A DNA stretch of 64,000 nt, taken from contig NZ_PVZG01000002.1 in assembly GCF_003002065.1 (NCBI RefSeq), forward strand, positions 558,001 to 622,000. Direction: 5' to 3'. The position numbers and the translations under genes were made by a program. The first letter of the stretch is position 1; each line of letters starts with the position of its first letter. Shown here in pieces: positions 8,389 through 16,824 of this stretch. The notes beneath the pieces are model-generated. The model searched no databases, was not told where the DNA came from, and saw only the letters and a list, made by a program, of their open reading frames with translations. The stretch is from Pseudosporangium ferrugineum (lineage in GTDB: Bacteria; Actinomycetota; Actinomycetes; Mycobacteriales; Micromonosporaceae).

Positions 8389-8750
8389 GGGTCCACTCCC
8401 GGGTCGTCGTCATCGCGGGCGGCGAGGCGCCGCTGCCGCTTGCCGCGGGCCACCTCGGTGGCCAGCGCGTCGAGGTGCGGTGTCCAGAACCGCCGGAACC
8501 GGCCCAGCCAGGCGTCGGCCTCACGCAGGGCGGTGTCGTCCACCGCGTAGAGCCGCCGGGCGCCGTCGGGGCGCACGGTCGCGAAGCCGTTGTCCCGCAG
8601 CACCCGCAGGTGCTGGGAGACCGCCGGCTGGGAGATGCCGAACTCGGCCCGGATCACCGCGGTCACCGCGCCCGAGGACTGTTCGCCGTCGGCGAGCAGC
8701 TCCAGGATGCGGCGGCGCACGGGGTCGCCGAGCACGTCGAACGCCTGCAC
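8385..8750 (-). CDS. ArsR-family winged-helix regulator
   Basis: 121 residues, GTG start. One winged helix fills residues 3-85: VLGDPVRRRILELLADGEQS, then GISQPAVSQHLRVLRDNG as recognition helix and ARRLYAVD as wing. It lacks the ELCVCDL metal-binding helix of true arsenic sensors, so metal sensing is unlikely. This is the subtype that precedes SRPBCC genes. It heads the two-gene operon and probably represses it. The C-terminal tail is Arg/Asp rich. Confidence 0.88.
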   Translation of the reverse strand: MQAFDVLGDPVRRRILELLADGEQSSGAVTAVIRAEFGISQPAVSQHLRVLRDNGFATVRPDGARRLYAVDDTALREADAWLGRFRRFWTPHLDALATEVARGKRQRRLAARDDDDPGVDP

Positions 8751-8833
8751 GGGCCGACGTTATCAAGCCGCACTTATATAAGCCAGCACGGAATCAGGCG
8801 ATTTCCGGCCGGGAGCGCTGGCAGACTCGGCAG

Positions 8834-9571
8834 ATGCGACTGGCCGGGGTCCTGCTGTGCGCGCTGCTGGCCGGCTGCACGGAAGCCGGGCCGCCGGAGG
8901 AGCCGCCGGTGCCGGGGGCGATGCCGGGGTCGGCGGCCGGCCCGTCCTCCCGAGCCGGCTGGGGCGGGACGTCGGCGTCCGCGTCGCCGTCGCCGTCGCC
9001 GTCGCCGTCGCGCGGGCCGAGTCCACCGGCGGTGCTCTCGAAGGGCTGGGAGGTGACGGTCTACTACACGGCGGTCGAGGAGTACCACTCCGGCGACGTG
9101 GAGACGGTGACCGGGTGCCCCGGGCTCGACTGCGCGCACGGCGACGAGGACCTGGGGGAGTACCGCTCCGGCTTCGTGGCGGCGGTACGGGAGGAGGGCA
9201 CCGGGCGTACCGCCGACGGCAGGTATCTGAACTGGTCGTACGACGTGGGCTTCTGGCTCGACACCCAGCCGCGCGACACCGGCGGGCGGAGGCTGCGGCC
9301 CTTCGTCTCCGCCGCGGCCGACCCCGGCGTGCTCGCGCGCGGCACCCGCTTCCGGATCGCCGGCTGCGGGCGCACGGACGACGGCTCCCGGCCGGCCGAG
9401 CCCGTGTGCAAGGCGTTGCGCGACGCCCGCTGGACGGTCACCGACGAGTTCACCCCCGGGCTCGGCGGCAACCGGCACCTCGACGCGTACATCGGCGAGG
9501 AGACCGGACCGGATTTCACCTCGTCGCCGTGGTACCTGACGCTGCGCGGCGCGACGTTGCGGTGGGGCTGA
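8834..9571 (+). CDS. Lipoprotein with a 3D-like (MltA-type barrel) C-terminal domain
   Basis: 245 residues. Signal peptide with lipobox LLAGC at about 12-16, then a Pro/Ser/Ala-rich wall-spanning linker with a Ser-Pro repeat (40-70). The folded part from about 75 ends with a pattern of the 3D domain: FVSAAADPGVLARGTRFRIA, a cysteine-flanked variable loop, and GNRHLDAYIGEETG, which resembles the GxxIDVY core of 3D/MltA-barrel proteins. Cys pairs at CPGLDC and CGR...VC suggest disulfides. 3D domains occur in lytic transglycosylases and resuscitation-type proteins, so a cell-wall role is likely. The expected DTGG-type Asp appears only as TDEF. Moderate confidence in the family. Confidence 0.65.
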   Translation: MRLAGVLLCALLAGCTEAGPPEEPPVPGAMPGSAAGPSSRAGWGGTSASASPSPSPSPSRGPSPPAVLSKGWEVTVYYTAVEEYHSGDVETVTGCPGLDCAHGDEDLGEYRSGFVAAVREEGTGRTADGRYLNWSYDVGFWLDTQPRDTGGRRLRPFVSAAADPGVLARGTRFRIAGCGRTDDGSRPAEPVCKALRDARWTVTDEFTPGLGGNRHLDAYIGEETGPDFTSSPWYLTLRGATLRWG

Positions 9572-9574
9572 CGG

Positions 9575-9844
9575 TCAGGACGCGTACCGCTGGCGGGCGC
9601 GCTCGCGTGCCTTCGCGGCCTCGATCTCGCGGTCCCGCGGCGGGGCGGCGGTGACCAGCTCCTCCAGCAGCGTGCTCGTCGCGGCGGTCACGGCGGCGAC
9701 CGCCCTGTCGAACGCCTCCTGGTTGCGCTGCGAGGGCCGGGTCGAGCCGGCCACCTTCCGGACGTACTGCAGCGCGGCGGCCTGCACCTCGTCGGGCGTC
9801 GCCGGCGGCTCGAAGTTGTGCAACTGACGGATGTTTCGGCACAT
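9575..9844 (-). CDS. DUF2277 family protein
   Basis: 89 residues. It begins MCRNIRQLHNFEPPATPDEV and continues ALQYVRKVAGSTRPS, the near-invariant start of DUF2277 proteins. The C-terminal half is helical and ends in a basic KARERARQRY tail. These small proteins are common in actinobacteria and have no known function. The gene is convergent with the lipoprotein gene (3-bp gap) and divergent from the GT39 gene. Confidence 0.9.
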   Translation of the reverse strand: MCRNIRQLHNFEPPATPDEVQAAALQYVRKVAGSTRPSQRNQEAFDRAVAAVTAATSTLLEELVTAAPPRDREIEAAKARERARQRYAS

Positions 9845-9867
9845 GGGCCGAGCCTAGCTCCGCCGGG

Positions 9868-9873
9868 TAGGTT
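9868..9873 (+). promoter_or_regulatory. -10 element of a leaderless transcript (GT39 gene)
   Basis: TAGGTT ends six bases before the GTG at 9880, and no ribosome binding site precedes that codon. This spacing puts the transcription start at or beside the first base of the start codon. No good -35 is visible. Confidence 0.5.
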
Positions 9874-9879
9874 CTTCCG

Positions 9880-11529
9880 GTGACCGAGCCCGAGGAGCGC
9901 CTGCCCGCCGCGACGCCCGCCGACCGTCGCCGCCGCCGGTGGGTGGTGTTGCTGCTGGTCGTGGTGCTGCTCGGGCAGATGGCGGCGGCCATGGTCACCA
10001 CGGCGGTGCAGCAGACCCCGACGATCGACGAGCCCGTGTACGTCGGCACCGCGGTCACCTACCTGCACGAGCGCCGCGTCGTGTTCAACCCCGAGCACCC
10101 GCCGCTGGGCAAGCTGCTGATGGCCGCCGGGCTGGCCTTCGCGTCGCCCCGCCTCGATCCCGCGTTCCGGGGCGACCAGGGCGAGCTGGGCCGGCACGTG
10201 CTGTACGAGGCCGGCAACGACCCGTACCGGTTGATGTTCCTGGCCCGGCTGCCGATGATCGTCCTCACCCTGCTGTTCGGCCTGGTCGTCTTCGCGTTCG
10301 CACGGGACCTGACCGGCGCGGCCGGGGGAGTGCTGGCGCTGGCCCTGTACGCCCTCTCGCCCGACGTCATCACCCACGGCTCGCTGGCGACCCTGGACGT
10401 GCCGGCCGCCGGCTTCCTGCTCACCGCGGTCTGGCTCACCTGGCGGGCGCGCGACCGGCCGGCGCTCTACCTGCCGCTGGCCGGCGTGGCCCTCGGCGCG
10501 GCCCTCGCCACCCGGATGAGCGCGCTGCCCGCGGTGCCGGTGGTGATGCTGCTGGCGCTGCTCGCCACGCCGGCGTGGCGCCGGCGGGTGCCGGCGCGCG
10601 CCCGGCTGCGCGGGGTGGCCGCCGCGCTCGGCGTCGCCGCGCTCGCGATGCTCGTCGTGTGGCTGTGCTACCTGGCCGTCGACCCGTGGCTGCGGTGGCA
10701 GGAGCCCGCCGGCGTGCCCGCGGCGCACGGCCTGCGCGGGCTGCTCACCGGCCTGCTGCCGCTGCCGGAGTCGTACCGCGACGGGATGCGCGTGCAGTTC
10801 GCCTTCGAGGACACCATGTTCAGCGGGTTCCTGTTCGGGCGGCACTACCAGGGCTCGCTCTGGTATTACCTGCCCGCCGCGCTGCTGGTGAAGACCCCGC
10901 TCGGGATGCTGGTGCTGTGGCTCGCCGGGGCCGCCACCATGCTCGCGCTGCCCCGGCTGCGGACGGCGGCGCTGTACCTGCTGCCGCTGCCCCTGCTCCT
11001 GCTCGCCGTGGCGATGACCGGGTCCCGCGACTTCGGCACCCGGTACGCGATCTTCATGCCGGTCTTCCTGGCCGTCGTGGCCGCCGCGGTGGTGCTGCTG
11101 CGGTGGCGCTGGGCGCACGTCACCGCGGGGCTGCTGACGCTGTTCGTGGCGGTCAGCTCGGTGCGGACGTTCCCCTACTACCTGCCGTACTCCAACGAGG
11201 CGTTCGGCGGGCCGTCGCGGACCCATCTGCGGCTGCACGACTCGAACGTCGACTGGGGGCAGGACCTGGGCCGGCTCGCCGACCGGCTGCGGGAGAAGTA
11301 CCCCGGCGAGGAGGTCTGGCTGGTCTACAAGGGCGCGGGGGTGCCGTCGGCGTACGGGATCAGGGCCCGCAACCCGCTGGGCCGCTCGCCGGAGAAGGTG
11401 CACGGCCTGCTCGTCGTCTCGGACAGCTCGATCGCGAAGGCGACCGGCGCGCTGGCCACCCTGCTGGCCACCAGCGGCGAGCCGATCGACGAGGTCGGCC
11501 ACTCGATCAGCATCTACCGGCGGCCCTGA
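9880..11529 (+). CDS. GT39-like (PMT/ArnT family) membrane glycosyltransferase
   Basis: 549 residues with about 11-12 hydrophobic segments. The first long loop after TM1 carries the acidic pair of the GT-C fold (TPTIDEPVYVG at about 47-57), followed by FNPEHPPLGKLL, the pattern of dolichyl-phosphate-mannose protein mannosyltransferases and ArnT. Hydrophobic segments then run to about 415, and a soluble C-terminal portion (SNVDWGQDLGRLADRLREKY) ends the protein. The enzyme should transfer a sugar from a polyprenyl phosphate donor at the outer membrane face. Acceptor unknown. The GTG start lies just after a -10 element. The 3' end overlaps the convergent GGDEF-EAL gene by 16 bp. Confidence 0.8.
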   Translation: MTEPEERLPAATPADRRRRRWVVLLLVVVLLGQMAAAMVTTAVQQTPTIDEPVYVGTAVTYLHERRVVFNPEHPPLGKLLMAAGLAFASPRLDPAFRGDQGELGRHVLYEAGNDPYRLMFLARLPMIVLTLLFGLVVFAFARDLTGAAGGVLALALYALSPDVITHGSLATLDVPAAGFLLTAVWLTWRARDRPALYLPLAGVALGAALATRMSALPAVPVVMLLALLATPAWRRRVPARARLRGVAAALGVAALAMLVVWLCYLAVDPWLRWQEPAGVPAAHGLRGLLTGLLPLPESYRDGMRVQFAFEDTMFSGFLFGRHYQGSLWYYLPAALLVKTPLGMLVLWLAGAATMLALPRLRTAALYLLPLPLLLLAVAMTGSRDFGTRYAIFMPVFLAVVAAAVVLLRWRWAHVTAGLLTLFVAVSSVRTFPYYLPYSNEAFGGPSRTHLRLHDSNVDWGQDLGRLADRLREKYPGEEVWLVYKGAGVPSAYGIRARNPLGRSPEKVHGLLVVSDSSIAKATGALATLLATSGEPIDEVGHSISIYRRP

Positions 11530-13553
11530 TCGGCGGGCTCCCGGGCCGTGCCGATGGCCGCGCGCGCGATCTCCTCCGCCCGGGTGCACGCGGCCGGCAG
11601 GTCGGCGGCGGGCACCGGGCGGCTCAGCAGGTAGCCCTGCGCGTAGTCGCAGGTCATGTCGCGCAGCCGGAGCAGCGCGGGGACGTCCTCCACGCCCTCG
11701 GCGACCACCGACAGGCCGAGGTTGTGGCCCAGGTCGACGGCGCTGCGGGCCATCACCGCGTCGGGGGTGCGCAGGTCCGGGTCCTCACCCAGGTCCTTGA
11801 TGAACATCCGGTCGATCTTCAGTTCGTCCGCCGGCACGTGCCGCAGCTGGGCGAGCGAGCTGAACCCGGTGCCGAAGTCGTCGACGGAGACGCTGATGCC
11901 GTGGTCGCGGATCTCCACCAGCGCCCGTACGGTGCTCGCCGGGTCGGCCATGATGCTGGTCTCGGTCAGCTCCAGGCGCAGCAGCTCCGGGGGCAGCCCC
12001 GCCGCCGCCACGGTGTCGAGCACGGCCGGGACGAAACCGGCGTCGATGAGGCAGCCCGGTGACACGTTGACCGCGACGCTGTAGGAATGTCCCGACATAC
12101 GCCACGCCGCCGCCTGATGCACCGCCAGGGAGAGCAGGTGGCAGGTCAGCCGCACCTCGAGGCCGCTGGTCTCGGCGATGCTCAGGAACGCCGCCGGCGG
12201 CAGCATCCCGCGCTCCGGGTGCTGCCAGCGCACCAGGGCCTCCACCGAGGTGACGGTGCCGTCGCTCAGGCGTACCTGGGGCTGGTAGTGCAGCTGGAGC
12301 CGGCCCAGCGGGTCTCCCTCGTCCAGCAGGGCGCGCAGCTCCGCCAGGAGCTGCATGCGGTCGCGGCTGCCGGTGTCGGCGCTCGCGTCGTAGACCGCGA
12401 GCCCGGCGCCGCCCGCCTTCGCCCGGTACATCGCCGCGTCGGCGCGCCGGAACAGCTCGTCGCCGGAGCCCTGCGGGAGCAGCGCGATGCCGAGGCTGCC
12501 GCTGATCGCCGCGGGCCCCGCGGCCAGCACGAAGTTGCGCCGCAGCGCCTGGATCATGCTCTCGCCGAGGGCGACGGCCGTGCCCGGGCCGGGGACCCGG
12601 GGCAGCAGGACGGCGAACTCGTCGCCGCCGAGCCGCGCCACCAGCCCGGCGTCGCCGACGGCGGCGGTGAGCCGCCGGCCGGCCTCGACGAGCACCTGGT
12701 CGCCGGCCTGGTGCCCGAGGGTGTCGTTGACCGCCTTGAAGCCGTTGAGGTCGACCACCATCAGCGCCACCTGACGGCCGTCGGCGGGGTCGGCGTCGGC
12801 GAGGGCCCCGGCCAGGTGCTGACCGAACAGCGTGCGGTTCGGCAGGCCGGTGAGCGGATCGTGCAGGGCGCGGTGCCGGCTCTCGTCGGCCTGCTCGACC
12901 AGCCGGCGCTGGTAGCCGCCGACCAGCCGCATGATCATCCCGACCAGCGCCAGGCCGATCGCGAAGCCCAGCATGGTGCCCGCCAGCAGCCGCACCTGCG
13001 TCTGCCGCAGCGCGGTGACCTGCTGCTGCGCCGCGTCGTGGTATGCCCGGGACACGTGGTCTATGTCGTCCTGCAACGTGTAGTAGGCCGGCGTCACCTC
13101 GAGCCGGTCGAGCTCGCCGTGCCCGGCGTCGCCGGCCGCCGTGACGTCGAGCAGCTCGTTCGCCAGCTCCCGGTACGCGTCGTGCTCCTCCCGGAGCCGC
13201 AGCGCGTCGGCGCGCGCCTGCCCGCTGCCGATGTCGGCCACCTCGCCGAGGGTGCGGTCGGCGGTCACCGAGACCTGCTCGAAGCGCTGCCGTACGGCCA
13301 CCGACGGCTCGACCTGGTAGTGCCGCAGGTTCACCTCCTGCGTGGCGATCGCGATCCGGGCCTCGAAGAACAGCGCGTCGATCTCGAGGGCGTGCTGCTG
13401 CTCCTCGGTGGCGCGGGTGGTGGCCAGCGCGCCCTGGACCACGTACGCGGCGAGCGCCAGCAGCACCGCGGCGAGCGCGGCGGTGGTGCCTGCGCCGCGG
13501 CGCAGGAAGCCGCCGACGCGGGTTCGCAGAGTCTCTCGGTGTGGCCGGGGCAC
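11514..13553 (-). CDS. Membrane GGDEF-EAL cyclic-di-GMP protein
   Basis: 679 residues, GTG start. TM1 is at about 23-44, an extracytoplasmic four-helix-type sensor at 45-185 and TM2 at about 187-209. A GGDEF domain follows (RALHDPLTGLPNR at 228, GGDEF at 309-313, intact). The EAL domain starts at about 402 (EALVRW at 438-443) and has TETS, DDFGTG and the KIDRMFI lysine, so phosphodiesterase residues are present. The inhibitory I-site RxxD before GGDEF is absent (the positions read GDAG). Such proteins make or break c-di-GMP, which in actinomycetes controls development. It may do both. Confidence 0.93.
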   Translation of the reverse strand: MPRPHRETLRTRVGGFLRRGAGTTAALAAVLLALAAYVVQGALATTRATEEQQHALEIDALFFEARIAIATQEVNLRHYQVEPSVAVRQRFEQVSVTADRTLGEVADIGSGQARADALRLREEHDAYRELANELLDVTAAGDAGHGELDRLEVTPAYYTLQDDIDHVSRAYHDAAQQQVTALRQTQVRLLAGTMLGFAIGLALVGMIMRLVGGYQRRLVEQADESRHRALHDPLTGLPNRTLFGQHLAGALADADPADGRQVALMVVDLNGFKAVNDTLGHQAGDQVLVEAGRRLTAAVGDAGLVARLGGDEFAVLLPRVPGPGTAVALGESMIQALRRNFVLAAGPAAISGSLGIALLPQGSGDELFRRADAAMYRAKAGGAGLAVYDASADTGSRDRMQLLAELRALLDEGDPLGRLQLHYQPQVRLSDGTVTSVEALVRWQHPERGMLPPAAFLSIAETSGLEVRLTCHLLSLAVHQAAAWRMSGHSYSVAVNVSPGCLIDAGFVPAVLDTVAAAGLPPELLRLELTETSIMADPASTVRALVEIRDHGISVSVDDFGTGFSSLAQLRHVPADELKIDRMFIKDLGEDPDLRTPDAVMARSAVDLGHNLGLSVVAEGVEDVPALLRLRDMTCDYAQGYLLSRPVPAADLPAACTRAEEIARAAIGTAREPADQGRR

Positions 13554-13634
13554 GCTGCACAGATCGGCATCCGGAGGCCGCGCTCAAGGGAACGGTGTCC
13601 TCAGGTGTGCGGCCCCCGGACCGATGAGGCTGCC

Positions 13635-14783
13635 ATGCGTCTGGTGACCGGTGCCCTGGCGGCACTCCTGGTGGCAGTGACGGCCGGCTGCGCGGACGCG
13701 AGGGCCACCGGCGGCCCGGCGGCGCCGGCGGAGCCCGTTCGCCTCGGCACTCTGGTGCCGCTGAGCGGGCGCAGCGCCCCGTCCGGCGAGGCGATGGTCA
13801 ACGCCGCCCGGATGGCGGTCGACGAGGCCAACGCCCGCGGCGGCGTCCTCGGCCGGCGGATCGAGCTGGTCGTCGGCGACGACGCCTGCGACCCCGGCAC
13901 GGCCGTCGCCGCCGCCCGGCGCCTGGTGGCCCAGGACGTCACCGTCTCGGTCGGCGGCTACTGCTCGAGCGCGACCGTGCCCACGCTGAAGGTGTTCCGG
14001 CGGGCCGGCGTACCGATGATCATCCCGCAGGCGAACTCCACCGATCTGCTGGCGCCGAAGTACGACAGCATCTTCCTGATCTGCGGCACGGTCACCGCCG
14101 AGGCGGACTTCGCGGCGGCGTGGATCCGGCGCCTCGGCGGGCACCGGCTGACCGTGGTGCACGACGGCACGAGTTTCCCGGTCACCCTGGCCCGGTCGAC
14201 GGTGGCCGCGGCCAAGCGCTCGGGCATCGCCGTCAGCGGGGAGCTGGAACTGAACCAGGGCGCGGAGAGTTACGCGCGGACGGCCGCCGCGGTGATCGGC
14301 ACCGGCGCGGACGTCGTCTACTACACGGGCTACTACGCCGAGGCCGGCCGGCTCATCGCGGACCTGCGCGACGCCGGGTTCGGCGGGCGGATCCTGGTCG
14401 GCGACGGCGCCACCGACGGCCCGCTGCTCGACGAGCTGTCCGCGGCCCAGAGCCGGGAGGTCTACGGCACCGCGATGCTCTTCCCGGATCTGATGCCCGA
14501 GCTCGCGGAGTGGTCGCAGCGCTACCGGGCGGCGACCGGCTCGGCGCCGGGCCCGTCCACGGTCGAGGCGTACGACGCGGTGAACGTGGCGCTGGACGCG
14601 ATCCAGCGGGCCGGCAGCACCGACCGGGAGGCGGTGCGCAAGGCGATCGGGGAGACCGCGGTGACCGGGATGTCCGGGCAGCTGAGCTTCCGGCCCGACG
14701 GCACCCGCACCACCCCGCGCTTCCTGCTGCTCCAGGCCGCCGGCGCGCGCTTCCGGCTGGTTCCGCAGCCGGCCGGCGATTGA
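13635..14783 (+). CDS. Branched-chain amino acid-type ABC substrate-binding lipoprotein (LivJ family)
   Basis: 382 residues from ATG 13635, chosen because a signal peptide with lipobox (VTAGC at about 15-19) begins there. The periplasmic-binding-protein type I fold is clear: PVRLGTLVPLSGRSAPSGEA, GAMVN-like helix, IELVVGDDACDPGTAV, ADVVYYTGYYAEAGRL and STVEAYDAVNVALDAI. There are no permease or ATPase genes next to it, so it is an orphan binding protein: it may serve a transporter elsewhere or act as a sensor. It is divergent from the GGDEF-EAL gene with an 81-bp gap. Confidence 0.88.
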   Translation: MRLVTGALAALLVAVTAGCADARATGGPAAPAEPVRLGTLVPLSGRSAPSGEAMVNAARMAVDEANARGGVLGRRIELVVGDDACDPGTAVAAARRLVAQDVTVSVGGYCSSATVPTLKVFRRAGVPMIIPQANSTDLLAPKYDSIFLICGTVTAEADFAAAWIRRLGGHRLTVVHDGTSFPVTLARSTVAAAKRSGIAVSGELELNQGAESYARTAAAVIGTGADVVYYTGYYAEAGRLIADLRDAGFGGRILVGDGATDGPLLDELSAAQSREVYGTAMLFPDLMPELAEWSQRYRAATGSAPGPSTVEAYDAVNVALDAIQRAGSTDREAVRKAIGETAVTGMSGQLSFRPDGTRTTPRFLLLQAAGARFRLVPQPAGD

Positions 14784-14813
14784 TCCCCGACCGTGCGGGG
14801 TATCCGTGCGCGG

Positions 14814-15044
14814 GTGAGTGAGAAGCGGCCTGACGCGCGCACCACGCGCGCGGCGGATCTGATGCACCTGAACGCGATGGCGCTCGAGGAGACCGAGCAG
14901 AGCCTGCACGACAGCGCCGACGGCCGGGCCGACCCCGAAGCCGCGGAGCGCCTAAACCGCCTCGCGGACTCGATGACGGAGACGGCGCGTGACATCGCCG
15001 CCCGGGCCCGTGACCTCTCCGATCCCGGGTCGCCGCGGCCCTGA
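14814..15044 (+). CDS. Small hypothetical helical protein
   Basis: 76 residues from GTG 14814; an upstream GTG at 14793 would add seven residues. The product is highly charged and predicted helical (AADLMHLNAMALEETEQSLH, RLNRLADSMTETARDIA). No signal peptide, TM segment or recognised family. It starts 30 bases after the LivJ-like gene and may be co-transcribed with it. Codon use fits a real gene (strong third-position GC), but function is unknown. Confidence 0.5.
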   Translation: MSEKRPDARTTRAADLMHLNAMALEETEQSLHDSADGRADPEAAERLNRLADSMTETARDIAARARDLSDPGSPRP

Positions 15045-15089
15045 CCGGCGCGTTGCGCAATCGTTGCTGCACGGCAAGCAATTTGCCTC

Positions 15090-15095
15090 TACAGT
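15090..15095 (+). promoter_or_regulatory. -10 element before the STAS gene
   Basis: TACAGT ends eight bases before the ATG at 15104, and no ribosome binding site is present, so the transcript is probably leaderless. A TTGCTG at about 15064 is 20 bp upstream and too far for a good -35. Confidence 0.45.
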
Positions 15096-15103
15096 GCACT
15101 GCG

Positions 15104-15427
15104 ATGCGGACGCCACCGTGGGCCATCTCCGATCACCCCGCCGAGGGCGGGGTGATCCGTCTCGGCGTCCGGGGTGAGGTCGACCTGGCGACCGCACCGG
15201 ACCTCGAACGGGCCGTGGCCGGGGCGGTGGCCCGCCCCGGCGCCCGCGAGGTGCTGGTCGACCTGTCGGCGGTCACGTTCCTGGACGCCTCCGGCATCGC
15301 GGCGCTGGCCCGGTCGCACCTGCTTGCCGCCGAGGCCGGCGTGCGGCTGCGGGTGTGCGGCGCCCGCGGCGTGGTGCGCCGCGTGCTGGCCATCGCCGGC
15401 CTGGCCGCCTGGCTCAGCCCGCCGTGA
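15104..15427 (+). CDS. STAS-domain anti-sigma factor antagonist
   Basis: 107 residues from ATG 15104; the longer open frame to 15053 is unlikely because the -10 element lies inside it. The STAS fold is complete: VIRLGVRGEVDLATAPDLER, VLVDLSAVTFLDASGIAALA with the phosphorylatable Ser in DASG, and RVCGARGVVRRVL. Such proteins bind an anti-sigma kinase and free a SigB/SigF-type sigma factor. The gene end overlaps by 14 bp with the convergent sigma factor gene, a suggestive pairing. No anti-sigma kinase is in the window. Confidence 0.88.
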   Translation: MRTPPWAISDHPAEGGVIRLGVRGEVDLATAPDLERAVAGAVARPGAREVLVDLSAVTFLDASGIAALARSHLLAAEAGVRLRVCGARGVVRRVLAIAGLAAWLSPP

Positions 15428-16178
15428 GCTGGGCCCGGAGCTTGCCCAGCGCGCGGGTGATCAGCCGGGAGATGTGCATCTGCGAGACGCCGATCCGCCC
15501 GGCGATCTCCGACTGGGTCAGGTTGCCGAAGAACCGCAGGGACAGGATGGTGCGCTCGCGCTCGTCGAGGGTCGCCATCGCCGGACCGAGCGCGATCCGC
15601 AGCTCGGCCAGCTCCAGGTCGTGGTCGTCCGCGCCGAGCAGGTCACCCAGCGAGGTGGCGCCGTCCTCGGTGACCGGCGTCGACAGGCTCGTGGCGCTGT
15701 AGGCCCGGGCCCCCTCGAGCCCCTCCAGCACCTCCTCCTCGGTGACGCTCAGGTGGGCCGCGATGTCGGCGACCGTGGGGGACCGGCCGAGCGACTGCGT
15801 CAGGGCGTTGCCGGCCTCGGTGATCGACAACCGCAGCTCCTGGAGCCGCCGCGGCACCCGGACCGACCAGGTGCGGTCGCGGAAGTGGCGGCGGATCTCG
15901 CCCAGCACGGTCGGGATGGCGAACCCGGCGAACTCGACGCCGCGCTCCGGATCGAACCGGTCGATCGCCTTGATCAGGCCCACCGTGGCGGTCTGGAGCA
16001 GGTCGTCGTCCGGCTCGCCGCGGCCGCTGTAGCGCCGTGCGAGGTGCTGGGCCAGCGGCAGCCAGGCGCGAATGGCCTCGTCCCGCAGTCTCGCCCGGCG
16101 CGGCCCGGGGGGCGCCGCCGCCATCTCGCGCAGCGCCTCGAGGCCGGTGCGGGTCACCCGCGTGGTCGTGATGGTCAT
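15414..16178 (-). CDS. SigB/SigF/SigG-type RNA polymerase sigma factor
   Basis: 254 residues. Region 2 is at about 40-110 (AQHLARRYSGRGEPDDDLLQ, TVGLIKAIDRFDPERGVEFA, then the IRRHFRDRTWSVRVPRR stretch that marks the SigB/F group). Region 3 is at about 115-165, and region 4 at about 200-252 (LDERERTILSLRFFGNLTQS and GVSQMHISRLITRAL). This type is released by partner switching and drives stress or development genes. The STAS gene on the opposite strand runs into its 3' end. Its own start lies 188 bp from the divergent YbaK gene. Confidence 0.93.
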   Translation of the reverse strand: MTITTTRVTRTGLEALREMAAAPPGPRRARLRDEAIRAWLPLAQHLARRYSGRGEPDDDLLQTATVGLIKAIDRFDPERGVEFAGFAIPTVLGEIRRHFRDRTWSVRVPRRLQELRLSITEAGNALTQSLGRSPTVADIAAHLSVTEEEVLEGLEGARAYSATSLSTPVTEDGATSLGDLLGADDHDLELAELRIALGPAMATLDERERTILSLRFFGNLTQSEIAGRIGVSQMHISRLITRALGKLRAQLTAG

Positions 16179-16354
16179 GTCGTTTCCCTTCGCCGACCCG
16201 GCTGTCTACCCGGCACGACCGATCCTAAACGACGCAGAAACCGACGCAACCTGACTGCGCCTTTCCGGCAACCGGCCGGGCACCCCGCGGGGAGACCCTG
16301 GACCTTCCCGTACGCGGGTGAGCCGCGCCCGCCGCCCCGGCGCGGGCCGCGGGC

Positions 16355-16360
16355 TATCGT
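16355..16360 (+). promoter_or_regulatory. -10 element of a leaderless transcript (YbaK gene)
   Basis: TATCGT ends exactly six bases before the GTG at 16367. No Shine-Dalgarno sequence precedes that codon, so the message should start at or next to it. Confidence 0.5.
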
Positions 16361-16366
16361 GATCGG

Positions 16367-16822
16367 GTGTCCGCCCTCGCCGCCGTGACCGCTGCCGGCC
16401 TCGCGCATTCCGTCGTCCGGCACGGGCCGGTGAGCAGCGTGGCCGAGGCCGCCGCCGTGCAGGGTGTCGAGGTGTGCGACCTGGTGAAGACGCTGGTGGT
16501 GCGCCGCGCCGACGACGACTACCTGTTCGTGCTGGTGCCCGGCGACCGGCAGATCTCGTGGCCGAAGCTGCGGGCGCTGCTCGGTGTCAGCCGGCTGTCG
16601 ATGCCCGACGCCGCCACGGCCAGGGAGGTCACCGGCTACGAGCGCGGGACCATCACGCCGTTCGGGTCGGCCCGGCCGTGGCCGGTGGTCGCCGACGAGC
16701 GCCTGCGCGGCCGGGAGATCAGCCTGGGCGCGGGGGAGCGGGGCGTCGGCCTGCGGGTCGCCGCGGACGAGGCGACCGTCGTGCTCGGTGCGGCGTACGC
16801 GGACGTGACCGAGCCGTCCTGA
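16367..16822 (+). CDS. YbaK/EbsC-family aminoacyl-tRNA deacylase
   Basis: 151 residues, the usual size. The fold is seen in SVAEAAAVQGVEVCDLVKTL, which contains the conserved lysine of the deacylase pocket, then LFVLVPGDRQISWPKL, ATAREVTGYERGTITPFG with the GxxxPFG loop, and GAGERGVGLRVAAD. These enzymes hydrolyse mischarged aminoacyl-tRNAs such as Cys-tRNA(Pro). GTG start directly after a -10 element. The gene ends two bases before the convergent DeoR gene. Confidence 0.9.
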   Translation: MSALAAVTAAGLAHSVVRHGPVSSVAEAAAVQGVEVCDLVKTLVVRRADDDYLFVLVPGDRQISWPKLRALLGVSRLSMPDAATAREVTGYERGTITPFGSARPWPVVADERLRGREISLGAGERGVGLRVAADEATVVLGAAYADVTEPS

Positions 16823-16824
16823 GG

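Noticed and set aside
4922..8524. 1200-codon open frame on the minus strand
   Set aside because: It is antisense to the histidine kinase, ycnI and sigma genes, with Arg/Pro/Gly-rich low-complexity translation and no family motifs. A high-GC shadow.
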